Shown: positions 32,621 through 42,984 of the stretch, in pieces
Layout: each line of letters starts with the position of its first letter
How positions within the stretch are numbered: position 1 is the stretch's first letter
NCBI GenBank assembly: GCA_003709165.1
Contig: RDRZ01000003.1
Coordinates: 1-64,000 of the forward strand
Origin: Flavobacteriaceae bacterium PRS1
Lineage (GTDB): Bacteria > Bacteroidota > Bacteroidia > Flavobacteriales > Flavobacteriaceae
Direction: 5' to 3'
DNA length: 64,000 nt
The notes under the pieces: generated by a model
Databases searched by the model: none
Told to the model about the DNA's origin: nothing
Seen by the model: only the letters and a program-made list of their open reading frames with translations
Position numbers and translations under genes: made by a program

Positions 32621-34099
32621 TTAATACGCTTTAGCAAATAAAACTCTTTGCTTTGAAGGGTTACCAGAATAAATACATTTACCATCTTCAGCAATATTAT
32701 CTACAGGAATACAGCGAATTGTAGCTTTGGTAATTTCTTTAATTTTTGCCTCTGTTTCATTAGTCCCATCCCAATGTGCCGAAATAAATCCTGTTTTATT
32801 TTTTAATACATCTTTAAATTCTTCTAACGTATTAACTTTAGTAATATGAGAGTTCCTAAAACTTAGTGCTTTACTAAATATGTTGTTTTGAATTTCAGTC
32901 ATTAAATTCACAACTTTATCTACAAGACTTTCAAGGGCTACAACTTCTTTTGTTAGTGTGTCTCTTCTTGCTAATTCTACTGTTCCGTTTTCTAAATCTT
33001 TAGGACCAATAGCAATTCGTAAAGGAACTCCTTGCAATTCATGTTGTGCAAATTTAGCTCCTGGTCTAAAGGCAGTTCGGTTGTCAAATTTTACAGAAAC
33101 TCCTTTTAATTTCAAATCATTCATAATAGTATTAGCAACTTTTGAAACGGCTTCAAATTGTTCATCATTTTTATAAATAGGAACAATTACAACTTGATTT
33201 GGAGCTAAATTTGGTGGTAATACCAAGCCTTTATCATCACTATGCGTCATAATTAATGCTCCAATTAATCGTGTAGAAACTCCCCAAGAAGTTGCCCAAA
33301 CATAATCTTGTTTACCTTCCTTATTTGTAAATTTTACATCAAAAGCCTTTGCGAAATTTTGACCTAAATAATGAGATGTTCCAGCCTGTAATGCTTTTCC
33401 ATCTTGCATTAAAGCTTCAATACAAAAAGTTTCTTCGGCTCCAGCAAAACGTTCACTCTCAGTTTTTAGCCCTTTAATAACAGGCATAGCCATAAAATTT
33501 TCTGCAAATTCGGCATACACATTATTCATTAGTTCTGCTTCAATCATAGCTTCTTCTCTAGTTTCGTGAGCAGTATGCCCTTCCTGCCATAAAAATTCTG
33601 TGGTACGTAAAAACAATCGTGTTCGCATTTCCCAACGTACAACATTTGCCCACTGATTTATAAGTAATGGCAAATCTCTATACGATTGAATCCAGCCTTT
33701 AAATGTATGCCATATTATAGCTTCGCTGGTCGGTCTTACAATTAACTCTTCCTCTAACTTCGACTCTGGGTCTACTATTAATTTTCCTTCATTTTCAGGA
33801 TCGTTTTTCAATCTATAATGAGTAACGATTGCGCATTCTTTTGCAAAACCTTTAGCATTTTTTTCTTCGGCTTCAAACAAACTTTTTGGTACAAAAAGTG
33901 GAAAATATGCATTTTGATGACCTGTTTCTTTAAACATTTTATCCAATTCGGCTTGCATTTTTTCCCAAATAGCATAACCATAAGGCTTGATAACCATACA
34001 ACCTCTAACTATTGAGTTCTCGGCTAAATCGGCTTTTATAACAAGTTCGTTATACCATTTTGAATAATCTTCGCTCCTACTTGTAAGGTTTTTATTCAT
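32621..34099 (-). CDS. proS: Prolyl-tRNA synthetase (archaeal/eukaryotic-like type)
   Basis: This 492-residue class II synthetase charges tRNA-Pro. It lacks the INS editing insertion of the E. coli type and has the short form with a C-terminal domain ending near K-A-Y. Class II motifs seen: motif 2 [20 protein letters not shown] (about 155-174) and motif 3 G-V-S-T-R-L-I-G-A. The P-T-S-E segment (R-P-T-S-E-A-I) that binds proline is present. The gene is divergent from the lipoprotein gene at 34200. Confidence 0.95.
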   Translation of the reverse strand: MNKNLTSRSEDYSKWYNELVIKADLAENSIVRGCMVIKPYGYAIWEKMQAELDKMFKETGHQNAYFPLFVPKSLFEAEEKNAKGFAKECAIVTHYRLKNDPENEGKLIVDPESKLEEELIVRPTSEAIIWHTFKGWIQSYRDLPLLINQWANVVRWEMRTRLFLRTTEFLWQEGHTAHETREEAMIEAELMNNVYAEFAENFMAMPVIKGLKTESERFAGAEETFCIEALMQDGKALQAGTSHYLGQNFAKAFDVKFTNKEGKQDYVWATSWGVSTRLIGALIMTHSDDKGLVLPPNLAPNQVVIVPIYKNDEQFEAVSKVANTIMNDLKLKGVSVKFDNRTAFRPGAKFAQHELQGVPLRIAIGPKDLENGTVELARRDTLTKEVVALESLVDKVVNLMTEIQNNIFSKALSFRNSHITKVNTLEEFKDVLKNKTGFISAHWDGTNETEAKIKEITKATIRCIPVDNIAEDGKCIYSGNPSKQRVLFAKAY

Positions 34100-34163
34100 A
34101 TATTGTATTTTGGCACAAATATTGTGATTGTGTTAAATAATGAAATAGTTCGACAAAACTAAC

Positions 34164-34171
34164 TATTTTTG
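34164..34171 (+). promoter_or_regulatory. Candidate -7 element (TATTTTTG) of the Gly/Tyr-rich lipoprotein gene
   Basis: The box ends 28 bases before the ATG at 34200. No clear TTG at -33 is present, so support is modest. Confidence 0.35.
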
Positions 34172-34199
34172 TTATGTTCAACAATTAATTTATAGAGAT

Positions 34200-35201
34200 A
34201 TGCAATTTAATAACAACCAAAAATCTAAAATGCGTCTGATAGGTGCTTTAGGTTTACTAATTAGTTTAGCCTCTTGTGGTTCGTATAAGTATTCTGGTTA
34301 TGAAGATGGTATTTATGGATCCTCAGAAAGAACAGTTGAATACCAAGAAGTATCTTCTCGTGGGACTTCTTCTTCACAAAATTCAAATTACTATCAAAAT
34401 TATTTCAAAGAGAAATCTCAAGAATTAGATTTCTTAACTCAAGAAAATGAGATTTTTACTGATATAGATTCTTACGAAGGTAATTATATAGTTGAGAATG
34501 ACACTTTAGTTGAAGTTCAGGAAAGTTATGCTGGTTGGGGACAAAACTCTACTGAAGTTAGTATTAATGTTTATAGTGGTTTTGGGTATGGTTATGGCTT
34601 ATATGGATATGGCTATGGTTATCCTTATTATGGCTATGGTTATGGTTATGGTTATGGTTATGGTTATGGTTATGGACATCATTATTGGTATCCACATCAT
34701 TATTGGTATCCGCATCATTATTATTATGGTTATCCATATTATTATGGTTATGGGAATAGCTATTATGGAAATAATTATTATGGAGGAAGAGGAATTGCTT
34801 ACAATACAGGAAGAAGAAGTTCGGTATATTTAAATTCTAATACTTCCCGATTATTGAATGGAAGAAGATCATCTTATACAAGTTCAAGGAACACAACTAC
34901 TTTTAGACCACGTAAAACATCAAATTCCAATATTAGCACTCGTGAAGTAACAAGACCTAGAACTGTAACCCGAAGAAGTTCAAATAATAGAACAAGGGTT
35001 AACGTTGATACTAGAACACGAACAAATACTAGAAGCAATTCTAATACAAGGTCAAATACCAGAAGTACACCAACAAGGTCTTCTTCTCGTAGTAATTATT
35101 CACCTTCACGAAGTTCAACAAGGAGTAGTTATAGTCCTTCAAAATCTTCTTCAAGAAGTAGTGGTGGAAGTAGATCAAGTTCAGTCAGACGACATAATTA
35201 A
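34200..35201 (+). CDS. Low-complexity lipoprotein: Gly-Tyr repeat region and Ser/Arg/Thr-rich tail
   Basis: This 333-residue protein has a lipoprotein signal ending LISLASC (residue 26). Residues of roughly 125-200 are a Gly/Tyr-rich tract with pairs of HHYWYP units, and residues 210-333 are Ser/Arg/Thr/Asn-rich and strongly basic. The Gly-Tyr part is encoded by a near-perfect ggttat hexanucleotide repeat (34635-34672). The ATG at 34230 is an alternative start with a more usual signal length. I know no defined family or function; a flexible, possibly adhesive or matrix-forming surface protein is a guess. An OmpP1/FadL-like gene follows after 29 bases. Confidence 0.7.
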   Translation: MQFNNNQKSKMRLIGALGLLISLASCGSYKYSGYEDGIYGSSERTVEYQEVSSRGTSSSQNSNYYQNYFKEKSQELDFLTQENEIFTDIDSYEGNYIVENDTLVEVQESYAGWGQNSTEVSINVYSGFGYGYGLYGYGYGYPYYGYGYGYGYGYGYGYGHHYWYPHHYWYPHHYYYGYPYYYGYGNSYYGNNYYGGRGIAYNTGRRSSVYLNSNTSRLLNGRRSSYTSSRNTTTFRPRKTSNSNISTREVTRPRTVTRRSSNNRTRVNVDTRTRTNTRSNSNTRSNTRSTPTRSSSRSNYSPSRSSTRSSYSPSKSSSRSSGGSRSSSVRRHN

Positions 35202-35230
35202 TTTACAAGAAATATTATAAAAAAATTGAT

Positions 35231-36748
35231 ATGAAAAAGTTATTTTTACTATTCGTAGGTGTTATATTTATGTTTACAATCAAGGCTCAAGATATTTCAG
35301 ATGCTGTTAGATATTCTTCTGAAGGAACTTATGGTACAGCTCGTTTTAGAGCAATGAGTGGTGCATTTGGAGCTTTAGGTGGAGATATGTCGGCAGTTAG
35401 TTTAAATCCGGCAGGTTCAGCTATTTTTAATTATAGCCATACCTCTTTTACGGTTACAAATTATGATATTGACAATACAACTGAATATTTTGGAAGTGTA
35501 AACAGTTCATCTAATTCAAATTTTGACTTTAATCAAGCTGGAATTGTATTTGTTTTTAATAATACAAATGAAAACTCGCCTTGGAAAAAATTTGTTATTG
35601 CTTTATCTTATGAACAAACCCAAAATTTTGACGATAACTTTTTTGCCAACGGAATAAATACAACGTCTATAGATAGCTACTTTTTAGCAAATGCTCAAGG
35701 ATTAAGGCTTGATGAAATTTCTGCTTTTGAAGGTGAATCGATTACTGAAGCTTATGGCGAAATTGGAGCTTCTTTTGGTTATACAAATCAGCAGGCTTTT
35801 TTAGGATTTGAATCTTATATTCTTGAACCAGACTCTTTTGATGATGATAATACTGCTTATTCGTCTAACATTGCCCAAGGTAATTTTAATCAAGAGTATT
35901 TTTATGCTTCTACTGGATATAATGGCAAGTTTAGTGTAAATATTGCTGCAGAATACCAAGACTACCTATATTTAGGTTTAAATCTTAATTCTCATTTTAT
36001 TAATTACAACCGCTCCACATTTTTGTTTGAAGAAAATTCTAATCTTGGCTCTTTAGTTAGTGAAGTTGAATTTGAAAATAATCTTTCAACCATTGGAACT
36101 GGGTTCTCGTTTCAGCTTGGTGGCATTGCAAAATTAAGTGATGTAATAAGAGTTGGTCTTACTTACGATTCACCGATTTGGTATACTATTAGTGAAGAAA
36201 CTACACAATATTTAGCTACTGTAAGAGATGATAATGGTTCTAATGTTACTGAAATTTTAAATCCATTAATTATTAATGTGTTTCCCGATTATAAATTACA
36301 AACTCCAGCTAAAATTACTGGAAGTCTTGCTCTCGTAATAGATAAACAAGCAATAATAAGTTTTGATTATTCAAGAAAAGATTATGGAAATACTAAATTT
36401 AAACCTGAATCAGATCAGCTTTTTTCTTTTCAAAATAATTTAATTTCTAATAGTTTAAAAGCTGCTAACACCTATAAAATCGGTGGTGAATACAGACATA
36501 ATAATGCAAGTTTTAGAGCAGGTTATAAATTAGAGGAAAGTCCTTATAAGGATACTAATTTTTATGGCGACTTAAAAGGTTTTTCTTTAGGATTTGGTTA
36601 TAGCTTTGGGAATACAAAAATTGATTTAGCTTACGAAAATTCTAATAGAACCATAAACTCTCAACTATATAATGTTGGATTAACTGATGCAGTACGCATT
36701 GATACAGACTATTCAAACTTTACATTATCATTAAGTTTAAATTTATAA
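35231..36748 (+). CDS. OmpP1/FadL-type outer membrane transport protein
   Basis: The protein has 505 residues with a Sec signal peptide (MKKLFLLFVGVIFMFTIKAQ). The mature N terminus carries SGAFGALGGDMSAVSLNPAG, the 'N-P-A' region characteristic of FadL/TodX/OmpP1 barrels, followed by many amphipathic strands and a C terminus ending in S-L-S-L-N-L. It would form a barrel for uptake of hydrophobic compounds. It probably shares a transcript with the upstream Gly/Tyr-rich lipoprotein. Confidence 0.75.
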   Translation: MKKLFLLFVGVIFMFTIKAQDISDAVRYSSEGTYGTARFRAMSGAFGALGGDMSAVSLNPAGSAIFNYSHTSFTVTNYDIDNTTEYFGSVNSSSNSNFDFNQAGIVFVFNNTNENSPWKKFVIALSYEQTQNFDDNFFANGINTTSIDSYFLANAQGLRLDEISAFEGESITEAYGEIGASFGYTNQQAFLGFESYILEPDSFDDDNTAYSSNIAQGNFNQEYFYASTGYNGKFSVNIAAEYQDYLYLGLNLNSHFINYNRSTFLFEENSNLGSLVSEVEFENNLSTIGTGFSFQLGGIAKLSDVIRVGLTYDSPIWYTISEETTQYLATVRDDNGSNVTEILNPLIINVFPDYKLQTPAKITGSLALVIDKQAIISFDYSRKDYGNTKFKPESDQLFSFQNNLISNSLKAANTYKIGGEYRHNNASFRAGYKLEESPYKDTNFYGDLKGFSLGFGYSFGNTKIDLAYENSNRTINSQLYNVGLTDAVRIDTDYSNFTLSLSLNL

Positions 36749-36814
36749 ATATGTAGATATTCAGTAACTAAAGTTAAAAGTATTTAGAATGCACTAAAGT
36801 GAGTACTTTTCAAC

Positions 36815-36980
36815 TAATACCAATTTAACCATAAAATATAGCATATAAATCGTTTCTTTTTCGCTGATATTACGTTAAAAAAATCAACTATAACTACTGC
36901 TATCCTTTATTTTTTTGCCTTATCTCATCAAAAAATAATTCAATTTAGTTATGAGTCATTTTATAATTAAATTGGTATAA
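36815..36980. mobile_element. 166-nt MITE-like inverted-repeat element, copy B
   Basis: taccaatttaaccataaaat at the left end matches the reverse complement of the right end (attttataattaaattggta) at 18 of 20 positions. It is non-coding. Length and overall plan equal copy A at 29301. It accounts for half of the 334-base gap between the porin and the T9SS cargo gene; the rest of the gap shows nothing I can identify. Confidence 0.65.
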
Positions 36981-37082
36981 ATTAAACTTTAGAGCTTACC
37001 AATAATAATCTGCTCTTGATTTTTCACATTTGAATAACTTTAAGTACTTTTAACTTTAGCACACTTTAAGTACTGAATTTCT

Positions 37083-40000
37083 TTAGCGTTTAAGAGTAAA
37101 ATGCGATTTAAACAATTTCAGTGAACCATCTTTAGGCTCAATAAATTCTACTGTAAACCAATAATCGCTAGTTAATAGTGGCTTCCCATTAAAAGTACCA
37201 TCCCAACCTGTACCCGAAGGACTTAATTGTTTAATTAATTTACCATATCTGTCAAAAATAAAAATCTTGGCATTTGGCTGATTTGCAATTCCTAAAATAT
37301 TCCATGTGTCGTGATAACCATCTCCATTTGGTGTGAAAAATTTAGGATAACCTATTACTATAATTATTGCTGAATTAGTACCACATCCTTTTATATCTCG
37401 AGCAGTTACTACATGTTCTCCTGATGAAACATTTTCAAAAACACCAGATATTTGCCAAGGTCCATCATCTAAACTAAACTCATATATTCCATTGCCAATA
37501 GCTGTTGCTTCAATTACTTGACTTTCAGCAAATGCTGATGAAATTAATTCCACAGTAACCATTGGAGATTCACTTTCATTTACAGTTGTGGCGTCAGTAT
37601 TTTGACAACCAGTAGTATTATTTGTTACCAAAACACTATAAATACCTCCTTGTACAGGAATATGACTTGACTCTGTAATTCCAACTAAAACAGTATTATC
37701 GATACTCCATTCAAAAGTATAATCAATATCAGATAGTCCAGTATCTAATATTGGTATATTTACCGTTTCGGTTCCATTCGTATTTACACATAATAAATAA
37801 TCATCCTCTAAATTTATATCAGGCAATGGATTTACGGTTAAAGTAATATGAGCTCCGAGACCTAAACAGGCATTATCGACATCGCTATCAACCCTAACAA
37901 AAATAGTTTGAACGAAAGGTAAAGCCTCATTTCGATGATTACCAATATCGCTAATAGCATTGATCTCTGCCAAAGCATCTTGTAAAGTTATGTAATATGT
38001 AACAGTTAATGTTTGACCCATTGGGAACAAACTAATTATTTGAGCATCTGCATCACTAAAATCGAAAGCTGCTACGCCATTTGTATCATCATCATCTATC
38101 GCTAAATCATCACAAACAAAATAGTTAAGTTGAAAGCTTTGAGGGATTTGTGTAGTCGATACAATTAAATTTAATTGTGAAGTTCTAAAACAACCGTTTG
38201 CATTTACTATCCTTATGAACAAAATATCTGGTGTAGCTGATGGATCTGTATTTACATAGTTAATTTCATTTGGTATTGCATTTAACCCGTTTTCAGCATC
38301 TGCTAATAAAAGATGGTAAGTAAACGTTTGGTTTAAAAAATTTGTTGAAATTAGCTCGTTAGATTCTGTTAAATTAAATTCTGTAAATCCATCGGTATCG
38401 TCGTCACATTGTTTTAACTCAACTAATGGTGTAATTACTGGAAGCGGATTAACTACCAAATTAAATGTTGTAGTATCGTAACAATCTACATTTAATACGT
38501 TCTCAATTCGAGCCACAATAAGTTGAGGATTACTAATATTTTGAATTGATGTAGTTATTTCTGTCCCTGCTAATCCAGCATCTGCTTCAACTTGAGTAAA
38601 ATAAAATTTAACTTCAAAATCGGTAATTAATTGAGCACCTAAAACTTCATTTATTTTTGTAGATAAATCGAAAGTCACAAAACCATTTGTATCGTCGCCA
38701 TCATTAGCATTATCGCAAAATTCAAAATCTACAATACTGTTTGCTGTTGGAGTATCGAAAACATCAATTAAAAAACTACTTGTATCGAAACAATTGTTGT
38801 TGAAGTTATTTTCTATTCTAACAAAAATTTCTTCTTCTTGATAAGCTGTTAGATTGGTATATGGACTCAACAAATTATTAATATTAATATCGGCTTCTGC
38901 TTGAGTTTGATGATATGTAACTGTAAACATTGTGGTATCTTGAGTACCAAGGACATTAGTAGTTTTCTGGTCTAAATCAAAAGCAAAGAAGCCATCGTTA
39001 TCGTCATCACATTGCAATAAATCATCTGCTACATTTGCAGTTGGTGTGTCAAACACTTCAATAGTAAAAGAAGTAGTATCAAAACAATTTGTATTTACAT
39101 TGCTTTCTATACGTGCGAAAATGGTTTGCGCATTTGTAGTATTGGTGTGTGACGTTGCTAATGAATTATTTCCAGAATTGGCATCTGCTTGAGAATCGTG
39201 ATAAGTGATACTAAATTGTGTTGCGTCTTGTGTGTCTAAAATCAAGGCATCATTCACAGATAAATCAAAAACAAAGAAGCCATCATTGTCGTCATCACAT
39301 TCTAACAAATTATTTGCTGTATTTGCTGTTGGCGTATCAAACATTTCTATCATAAAAGAAATAGTATCGAAACAATTGGTATTATCGTTGTTCTCAATTC
39401 GAGCATATATGGTTTGAAGACTGCTTGTATTAGTAAATGGTATTGATAATATGCTACTTCCAGAATCGGCATTAGCTTGAGATTCGTAATAAGTAATACT
39501 AAATTGTGTTGCATCTTGTATACCTAAAATAATGACATCATTTACAGACAAATCAAAAGCCCAAAAGCCATCATTGTTATCATCGCATTGCAATAAATTG
39601 TCTGCTGTAGCTGCAATTGGTACAGCATGAAACTCTATAATAAATTCATAATCGACAATACTATTATTAGAACTGTCTATTGCATTTGCAGTATATATTG
39701 CACTTGGAGCTGCTACATTATTTAATATTGGTCCTGTTTCTGGCAATAAATTACCATCTTTAAACCATTCATAAATTACCGCATTATTTGTCGTCGCATC
39801 TAGAGATATAACGTCTCCTTCACAATGGTGAGTTGTATTTATAATAGAGCAATCTGTTGATCCTCCTCCTGCATTTGTTTGTTGTAATTGTATAAAACCT
39901 GTTTCATTATCAAAATTAGTTATAAGCAATACATAAATTTCACCTGCTTGAGCATTAATAATATTAAAATTTTCTATAGCTGCACTATTATAACTGCAGC

Positions 40001-40427
40001 CTTGAGAAGTTGTTATATTAGGAGGATCTTCCTCTGAAGCACTACCAGGAACTTGCATGTCAGATGTTAAATTATCACAAACTCCTGCTTGAAATTCTGC
40101 ATTTGAAAATGGTCCCCAAGCAATAAAGTCAACATCTATTGGAGTGCCTAAAAAATCTACTTGTGAATTCTGTATTATTTCAAAAAACAAATCTCCTGGT
40201 TGATTTATTTGAATAAAATACCAAACCGGATTAGGTTGACTAAATAAACAACCATAATCTGGTCCAACTTCAGCAACTCCAGAATTAGTTGAGTTTTGAA
40301 AAATTAAAGTAGAATCTCCTGCACAAAAAGGTTGTATCTCTCCACAAGTTAATCCTTGACCAGAAGCTATATTCATTTTAAAAAATGAAATAAGAAATAA
40401 AATATAATATAAATATGATTTCTTCAT
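37083..40427 (-). CDS. Large secreted protein with type B T9SS sorting domain (gliding-motility-associated C-terminal domain)
   Basis: ATG at 40427 gives about 1,114 residues with a signal peptide (MKKSYLYYILFLISF). The N-terminal domain (about 25-200) is a CHU-type lectin-like fold. The centre holds at least six modules about 97 residues apart, each opening with a Cys-Asp-rich turn such as QCDDNNDGF (near 279, 376, 473, 572, 673, 772). The C terminus has FFTPNGDGYHDTWNI, IFDRYGKLI and GWDGTFNGK, the hallmarks of the type B sorting domain (CHU_C), so it is exported by the type 9 secretion system. Likely a surface adhesin. Confidence 0.92.
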   Translation of the reverse strand: MKKSYLYYILFLISFFKMNIASGQGLTCGEIQPFCAGDSTLIFQNSTNSGVAEVGPDYGCLFSQPNPVWYFIQINQPGDLFFEIIQNSQVDFLGTPIDVDFIAWGPFSNAEFQAGVCDNLTSDMQVPGSASEEDPPNITTSQGCSYNSAAIENFNIINAQAGEIYVLLITNFDNETGFIQLQQTNAGGGSTDCSIINTTHHCEGDVISLDATTNNAVIYEWFKDGNLLPETGPILNNVAAPSAIYTANAIDSSNNSIVDYEFIIEFHAVPIAATADNLLQCDDNNDGFWAFDLSVNDVIILGIQDATQFSITYYESQANADSGSSILSIPFTNTSSLQTIYARIENNDNTNCFDTISFMIEMFDTPTANTANNLLECDDDNDGFFVFDLSVNDALILDTQDATQFSITYHDSQADANSGNNSLATSHTNTTNAQTIFARIESNVNTNCFDTTSFTIEVFDTPTANVADDLLQCDDDNDGFFAFDLDQKTTNVLGTQDTTMFTVTYHQTQAEADININNLLSPYTNLTAYQEEEIFVRIENNFNNNCFDTSSFLIDVFDTPTANSIVDFEFCDNANDGDDTNGFVTFDLSTKINEVLGAQLITDFEVKFYFTQVEADAGLAGTEITTSIQNISNPQLIVARIENVLNVDCYDTTTFNLVVNPLPVITPLVELKQCDDDTDGFTEFNLTESNELISTNFLNQTFTYHLLLADAENGLNAIPNEINYVNTDPSATPDILFIRIVNANGCFRTSQLNLIVSTTQIPQSFQLNYFVCDDLAIDDDDTNGVAAFDFSDADAQIISLFPMGQTLTVTYYITLQDALAEINAISDIGNHRNEALPFVQTIFVRVDSDVDNACLGLGAHITLTVNPLPDINLEDDYLLCVNTNGTETVNIPILDTGLSDIDYTFEWSIDNTVLVGITESSHIPVQGGIYSVLVTNNTTGCQNTDATTVNESESPMVTVELISSAFAESQVIEATAIGNGIYEFSLDDGPWQISGVFENVSSGEHVVTARDIKGCGTNSAIIIVIGYPKFFTPNGDGYHDTWNILGIANQPNAKIFIFDRYGKLIKQLSPSGTGWDGTFNGKPLLTSDYWFTVEFIEPKDGSLKLFKSHFTLKR

Positions 40428-40646
40428 TCTACTTATACAAACTCTTTTTATCAAATTTGCATATAAAATTTAGCCCTTTTAACTTCGGTTAGCTAAAATA
40501 TAATAATTTGATTAATCTATATTGCATTTCTCTTTAAATAGAAATTATAGAAGATTAACTGTAATAAATTAATTGTTTGTTAATTCAAAACTTTACAAAA
40601 GTGAATTTATTATCTTTGCAAACTGAAAACATGATATATTTGATAT
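40428..40646. promoter_or_regulatory. Divergent region between the T9SS cargo gene and the folE leader, with TATCTTTG box at 40611-40618
   Basis: No coding sequence is visible. TATCTTTG at 40611-40618 (+) is a good -7 candidate for folE, with TTTG at 40576-40579 somewhat far upstream. The shared leader module starts 29 bases after it. Confidence 0.45.
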
Positions 40647-40750
40647 ATGAAACGAGCATGTTAAAATTTTTCACACCCAAGGGAATGATTAATTGCGAAC
40701 AGTCCCGATAATTATCGGTATGACCAATAAAAAACAATAAATATAAACAC
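40647..40750 (+). repeat. 104-nt leader module of folE, shared with mdh
   Basis: It runs from ATGAAACGAG to the base before the folE ATG. It is strongly similar (about 85 percent by eye) to the region just before mdh at 49916-50020, in the same orientation relative to the gene. It contains the palindrome gtcccgataattatcgg and the common end taaaaaacaataaat. Both copies contain a short ATG frame beginning M-K-R. Confidence 0.85.
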
Positions 40751-41428
40751 ATGAAATTCAATAACAAAATAGAAGAGTTTGAATCGATAGGCAACAATCA
40801 TATTGGTACTTCTAAAGAAACGCCAATGCGAAATGATGCTTTTAAGCTTTCTAAAGAAGATAAAATAGACATTATTAAAGACGATGTTCGCCATATATTA
40901 GAAACCCTTGGATTAGATTTAGATGATGACAGTTTACGTGGCACACCATTAAGAGTAGCAAAAATGTTTGTAAACGAAACTTTTGGAGGTTTAGATCCTG
41001 ATAAAAAACCTAAAGCTTCAACTTTCGAAAACAAATATAAATATGCTGAAATGCTTGTTGAAAAAAACATAGCAGTGTATTCTACTTGCGAACATCACCT
41101 TTTACCAATTGTTGGTAAAGCACATATTGCTTATATCTCTAACGGAACTGTTATTGGCTTATCAAAAATGAATCGTATTGTCGACTATTTTGCTAAACGT
41201 CCTCAAGTGCAAGAGCGTTTAACCATTCAAATTGTTAAAGAACTTCAAAAAGTATTAAACACTAATGACGTTGCCTGTATTATTGATGCCAAACATTTAT
41301 GTGTAAATTCACGAGGAATTAGAGATATTGAAAGTAGCACAGTAACAAGTGAATTTGGCGGGAAATTTAAAGAAAAAGAAACTCGTAGAGAGTTCTTGGA
41401 TTATATTAAATTAAAAACTCAATTTTAA
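40751..41428 (+). CDS. folE: GTP cyclohydrolase I
   Basis: This 225-residue enzyme converts GTP to dihydroneopterin triphosphate, the first step of folate (and queuosine) synthesis. Zinc ligands are the Cys and His in STCEHHLLP (about 112-120) and the Cys in HLCVNSRGI (about 180). The catalytic His lies in the IVGKAHIAYI region. Length is standard. It is followed by cysS after about 54 bases. queE, which uses a product of this pathway, is elsewhere in the window. Confidence 0.95.
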   Translation: MKFNNKIEEFESIGNNHIGTSKETPMRNDAFKLSKEDKIDIIKDDVRHILETLGLDLDDDSLRGTPLRVAKMFVNETFGGLDPDKKPKASTFENKYKYAEMLVEKNIAVYSTCEHHLLPIVGKAHIAYISNGTVIGLSKMNRIVDYFAKRPQVQERLTIQIVKELQKVLNTNDVACIIDAKHLCVNSRGIRDIESSTVTSEFGGKFKEKETRREFLDYIKLKTQF

Positions 41429-41482
41429 AAATGTTTGTCGTTTAGGTATTAACTACTCAACAACTAACGACAAAACAACTAA

Positions 41483-42982
41483 ATGACAAAACTTACAATG
41501 CCGCTTTATCAAAATCAGGAACTAAAACTATACAACTCTTTAACTGGAAAAAAAGACGTTTTTAAACCTATAAACGAAGGTCAAATTGGCATGTATGTTT
41601 GTGGTCCAACGGTTTACAGCAATGTACATTTAGGAAATGTAAGAACATTCATGTCTTTTGATATGATTTTTCGTTATTTCAAACATCTCGGTTATAAAGT
41701 TCGTTTTGTTCGGAACATTACTGATGCCGGACATCTTGAAAATGATGCCGATGAAGGTGAAGATCGCATTGCAAAAAAGGCGCGTTTGGAACAAATTGAA
41801 CCTATGGAAGTTGTACAAATGTACACTGTAGATTTTCATAATATTTTAAATAAATTCAATTTTCTTCCTCCAAGTATAGAGCCAACAGCAACTGGTCATA
41901 TTATCGAACAAATAGAAATTATTAAAACCATTTTAGATAAAGGACTCGCCTACGAAATTAATGGTTCGGTATATTTTGATGTTTTAAAATATAACAAGAC
42001 CAATCATTACGGAATATTAAGTGGCAGAAATATTGAAGACCTTATACATAACACCAGAGTTCTCGACGGACAAAGTGATAAGAAAAATCCACAAGATTTT
42101 GCCCTTTGGAAAAAAGCCGAACCACAGCACATTATGCGCTGGCCTTCACCTTGGAGCGATGGATTTCCTGGCTGGCATTTGGAATGTACAGCAATGAGCA
42201 CAAAATATCTTGGCGAACAATTTGATATTCACGGTGGTGGAATGGATTTAAAATTTCCACATCACGAATGTGAAATTGCTCAGGCAGAAGTTTGCAATGG
42301 TAAGAGTCCTGTTAATTATTGGATGCACACAAATATGCTGACTCTTAATGGACAAAAAATGGCAAAATCTACTGGTAATAATATTTTACCGGGCGAAATA
42401 TTTACAGGAGAGAATAATATATTAAAAAAGTCTTTTTCACCAAGTGTCACGCGATTTTTCATGATGCAAGCACATTACAGAAGCATTCTAGATTTTAGCA
42501 GTGATGCTTTAGAAGCTTCAGAAAAAGGATTTAATAAACTAATGGAAGCCGTTAATAATTTACCTAAACTTCAAGTTTCTGACTCTTCTGATTTTGATAT
42601 TAATACTTGGAAAAATAATTGCTATAATGCAATGAATGATGATTTTAATACGCCAATCTTAATTGCAGAATTATTTAGTGCAGTAAAATTTATCAATCAA
42701 ATTAAAGATGTAAAAGCTTCAGTTAATCAAACAGATTTAGATGTTTTAACCAAAACCATTCATGAATTTGTATTTGATGTTTTAGGCTTGGAAAATGTTA
42801 ATAATTGTAATGATGATGGTTCAAATAAACTATCAGATACTGTTGAGGTACTTATAAAACTTCGTGCAGAAGCGAGAGCAAATAAGGATTTTGCCTTATC
42901 CGATAAAATTAGAGACGAATTATTAGCTGTTGGCATTCAGTTAAATGATGGTAAAGATGGAACTTCTTTTTCGACTAATTAG
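41483..42982 (+). CDS. cysS: Cysteinyl-tRNA synthetase
   Basis: This 499-residue class I synthetase charges tRNA-Cys. It has the HIGH-type motif VHLGNVRTF (about 48-56) after MYVCGPTVY with the zinc Cys, further zinc ligands in WHLECTAMS and H-H-E-C-E, and the KMSKS-type motif KMAKST (about 291). An ATG five codons later (MPLYQNQ) is a possible alternative start. yidD begins 2 bases after the stop, so the two are co-translated. Confidence 0.95.
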   Translation: MTKLTMPLYQNQELKLYNSLTGKKDVFKPINEGQIGMYVCGPTVYSNVHLGNVRTFMSFDMIFRYFKHLGYKVRFVRNITDAGHLENDADEGEDRIAKKARLEQIEPMEVVQMYTVDFHNILNKFNFLPPSIEPTATGHIIEQIEIIKTILDKGLAYEINGSVYFDVLKYNKTNHYGILSGRNIEDLIHNTRVLDGQSDKKNPQDFALWKKAEPQHIMRWPSPWSDGFPGWHLECTAMSTKYLGEQFDIHGGGMDLKFPHHECEIAQAEVCNGKSPVNYWMHTNMLTLNGQKMAKSTGNNILPGEIFTGENNILKKSFSPSVTRFFMMQAHYRSILDFSSDALEASEKGFNKLMEAVNNLPKLQVSDSSDFDINTWKNNCYNAMNDDFNTPILIAELFSAVKFINQIKDVKASVNQTDLDVLTKTIHEFVFDVLGLENVNNCNDDGSNKLSDTVEVLIKLRAEARANKDFALSDKIRDELLAVGIQLNDGKDGTSFSTN

Positions 42983-42984
42983 TT

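Noticed and set aside
34600-34760. Short repeats that could suggest a CRISPR array
   Set aside because: The units are six bases long and encode Gly-Tyr/His-Tyr pairs in a continuous frame; there are no spacers and no cas genes.
34510-34833. Met/Val/Ile-rich alternative frame across the Gly-Tyr repeat
   Set aside because: It is the out-of-frame reading of the hexanucleotide repeat.
40647-40750. Riboswitch (for example preQ1 or THF type) before folE
   Set aside because: The hairpin is a simple dispersed palindrome and no known aptamer core could be recognised; mdh has the same module.
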